Assembly: GCA_003152255.1 (NCBI GenBank)
Contig: PLZT01000682.1
Span: 294-6,880, forward strand
DNA length: 6,587 nt
DNA from: Methylocystaceae bacterium
GTDB taxonomy: Bacteria; Pseudomonadota; Alphaproteobacteria; Rhizobiales; Beijerinckiaceae
Reading direction: 5' to 3'
Of this stretch, positions 4,903 to 6,587 are shown one piece after another. Within the stretch, counting starts at the first letter, position 1. Each line of letters begins with the position of its first letter. Under the pieces are notes generated by a model, which saw only the letters and a list, made by a program, of their open reading frames with translations, had not been told where the DNA came from and did no database searches. The position numbers were made by a program, and so were the translations under genes.

Positions 4903-6587
4903 TTCAATCCATCGTCGGCAGCATCGCCGTTGACTGGACCAAACCTGGCAAAGCCGCGCGCTCGGGAGAAGCCGAAGGCGACAGGATTTACGATCTGCTC
5001 GAGAGCCTATGTGCTCTGAACCCGGATGAGCAGATTTTCGTCGGTGGCTGCGAACACCGGATAGTGCCCTTGGCGACGGTCGGCGGCACGCGATGGGTCG
5101 AAACACTCACCGGCGGCTGCAAAGGACAAATCGTCCTGGCACCTGTCGATCATCCGGATGACCGGGTCAACATGCGCTTCAATCTCGCTAAGGATCGCGA
5201 TGGCCGAAGCGGCCGCCTCACGCTCACATTCAACCCGGCGGCGATGCTGGTCGGCGCCGACATCCACCCCACCATCGTCGATGCTGTGACGGGGGAGATG
5301 ATCGCTTCCCCCTCGTCGGCGATTGAAGTGATGGAACAAATGCATAATCTTGGCTTCGTTTTCCTCGACAACCTTTATCGTTTACTGTCCAAGAAGAAGG
5401 GCCCGTTGTTCGCAAAGGATACGTGGGTGGCAATCAAGCGCGGCGATATTCGCATCGCGCGCGCGCAGTGGGACGCGCATCTGATGACCCGCGACCGGGA
5501 TCGCTTTCTGCAATTGATGACCATTATTTTTGCACAGCCAATCGCCAGCGGCAAAGGCGCCATTAAACTCGCCACGCACCTCGGCTTGGCATTCAGCGCC
5601 AAAACCGATGCAGAAACCCATGAGGTCATTTGTGTGACGCTGAAAAAGCTGCAGGGCAGGACGCCGCTGTATTCGGTGACCTTCTCCAGCAAAGACCTCC
5701 GCGTCGGGGAGATGAGCCAAAATGAGGTCGTGCCCGCCGTCGAAACTGCTGCGGTCCCGAAGAACGTGCGGCTTGAGATCATCGCCTACCCCGAGGGGAT
5801 CAAGGCGATCATCTCGAAGGCTCAAGAGCGCCTCGAAAGCCTGATGAAACGCGATTCGGAATTCTTTGGCTTGATGGCCGAGGACTTCCTGACGCTGGCT
5901 CCTGAGTCCACCGCCAAGCAGGTGGAGAGTGCGATCTCCGCTCTTTCGTATAAGCCAAATGAAGAAGGATTTATTCGAACGTCTTTTGCCGACTGGCTGA
6001 TCCCTCAGATGCTGCATGAGGTGCTGCGCCTAGACGTCATTACCGGCTTCACGCGCGAAAACCTTGATAAGCTTGCCGCGCTTGACGACAATGTCGCTCG
6101 CGCGTGGCAAGCCGCCAAATATTCCGCTGATTCGAACTGGGCAGACGAAATAGCGAAAAAGGCCGGCTGTAATGCGCAGACCGTCCGCAACCGCCAAAAA
6201 GAGTGGCTGGGCGAATTTAACATCGATATCGCCCTGCCCTATGGGTTCTATCGCGATCTGATATTTTTCGCGCCAGCCAGCTTAACCACGCCAGAAAACC
6301 GATCAGCTCTAATGGCGGCGATATCGCATGGAGACGCCGAGAAAGCACTTGCCCTGCTGGCGGGGGCGGCGAAGGATTTTGACCGCCAGCGGCTCAGAGT
6401 CGTCGGCTCGGCAATCAAGGCTCCCGTTGGCGAGATCGCGGTCGAAACGGTCGTGGGGGATATCACGACCGCCGCGATCCAGGCGAGGACCGCAGCGCTC
6501 TCCGCGCGAGCGAAAAAACCCACACCCCGAGTGGCGGCGAAAAAAGCCGCGAGCCCAAAGCGGGCGAAAAAGTCGACGGGCAAGATC
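4881..6587 (+). CDS. Gene II/X-like replication initiator, partial (3' end outside window)
   Basis: ATG 4881 has AAGGGA at 4867-4872, 8 nt upstream. The frame is open to the window end, giving 569 residues with no stop. It resembles phage/plasmid replication proteins of the gene II/X family, which nick the plus-strand origin to start rolling-circle replication. Matching features in order: RLTLTFNPAAMLVGADIHP (112-130), like the family's 'NPskfLqGhN' block; WVAIKRGDIRIARAQWDAHL (182-201), like 'gdvtisRvDlt'; LYSVTFSSKDL (263-273), like 'YdKgeEL'; VRLEIIAY (296-303), like 'lRiEvrL'; and TVRNRQKEWLGEFNIDIALP (434-453), like 'TfyrhRreLl.ygIDI'. The catalytic tyrosine and metal ligands could not be placed. 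M13 gpII has 410 aa, so this is long. The extra part ends in a Lys/Ala/Pro tail (about 541-569, AKKPTPRVAAKKAASPKRAK) like histone H1. Confidence 0.62.
   Translation, partial: MASEHLVIQSIVGSIAVDWTKPGKAARSGEAEGDRIYDLLESLCALNPDEQIFVGGCEHRIVPLATVGGTRWVETLTGGCKGQIVLAPVDHPDDRVNMRFNLAKDRDGRSGRLTLTFNPAAMLVGADIHPTIVDAVTGEMIASPSSAIEVMEQMHNLGFVFLDNLYRLLSKKKGPLFAKDTWVAIKRGDIRIARAQWDAHLMTRDRDRFLQLMTIIFAQPIASGKGAIKLATHLGLAFSAKTDAETHEVICVTLKKLQGRTPLYSVTFSSKDLRVGEMSQNEVVPAVETAAVPKNVRLEIIAYPEGIKAIISKAQERLESLMKRDSEFFGLMAEDFLTLAPESTAKQVESAISALSYKPNEEGFIRTSFADWLIPQMLHEVLRLDVITGFTRENLDKLAALDDNVARAWQAAKYSADSNWADEIAKKAGCNAQTVRNRQKEWLGEFNIDIALPYGFYRDLIFFAPASLTTPENRSALMAAISHGDAEKALALLAGAAKDFDRQRLRVVGSAIKAPVGEIAVETVVGDITTAAIQARTAALSARAKKPTPRVAAKKAASPKRAKKSTGKI

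Noticed and set aside
5382..6017. 211-codon minus-strand ORF, and others at 5375-5782 and 6248-6583
   Set aside because: They lie antisense to the open plus-strand gene II-like frame, which has the ribosome binding site and family-like blocks.
1..6587. CRISPR array, tRNA or rRNA genes, XerCD dif-like site
   Set aside because: I found no regularly spaced direct repeats of CRISPR type, no cloverleaf, and no 28-bp dif-like sequence when reading both strands; a profile search was not possible.

Overview
The window looks like a piece of a high-GC, probably alphaproteobacterial, chromosome that holds one edge of an integrated replicon or phage-like element. The organism call is an inference from base composition, codon choice and the gene families; no 16S or other marker is present. 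The left edge (1-338) carries the 3' end of what reads as a c-type cytochrome gene and a small membrane ORF. A strong rho-independent terminator at 512-546 closes rightward transcription from this part.

From about 560 to the right end everything looks accessory. A 120-aa hypothetical protein lies on the minus strand (565-927). A 600-700 bp stretch with only weak small-ORF signals follows (931-1640). Next comes a 2.8-kb unit (1514-4336) bounded by imperfect inverted repeats of 160 and 150 bp. Its only clear gene is a minus-strand, 696-aa primase-polymerase/SF3 helicase (1697-3787). No recombinase is visible in the window. The upstream regions of the primase and of the 120-aa gene share five copies of an 11-bp motif, TTTRCTCNSCG on the plus strand, and the primase leader also holds a 76-78 bp direct repeat. 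The two genes therefore probably respond to the same regulator or replication factor.

Right of the inverted repeat are a small 45-aa ORF (4427-4564), three tandem hairpins (4586-4660), and a large plus-strand gene that runs off the window (4881 to the end, 569 residues visible). This protein resembles the gene II/X replication initiators of filamentous phages and related plasmids. It carries an extra lysine/alanine-rich, histone-H1-like tail.

The window therefore pairs a rolling-circle type initiator with a primase-polymerase/SF3 helicase cassette framed by inverted repeats. The most interesting possibility is an undescribed small replicon or phage satellite in which the primase cassette is a separable module. 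This rests on sequence reading alone; family searches and comparison with related genomes are needed to confirm it.
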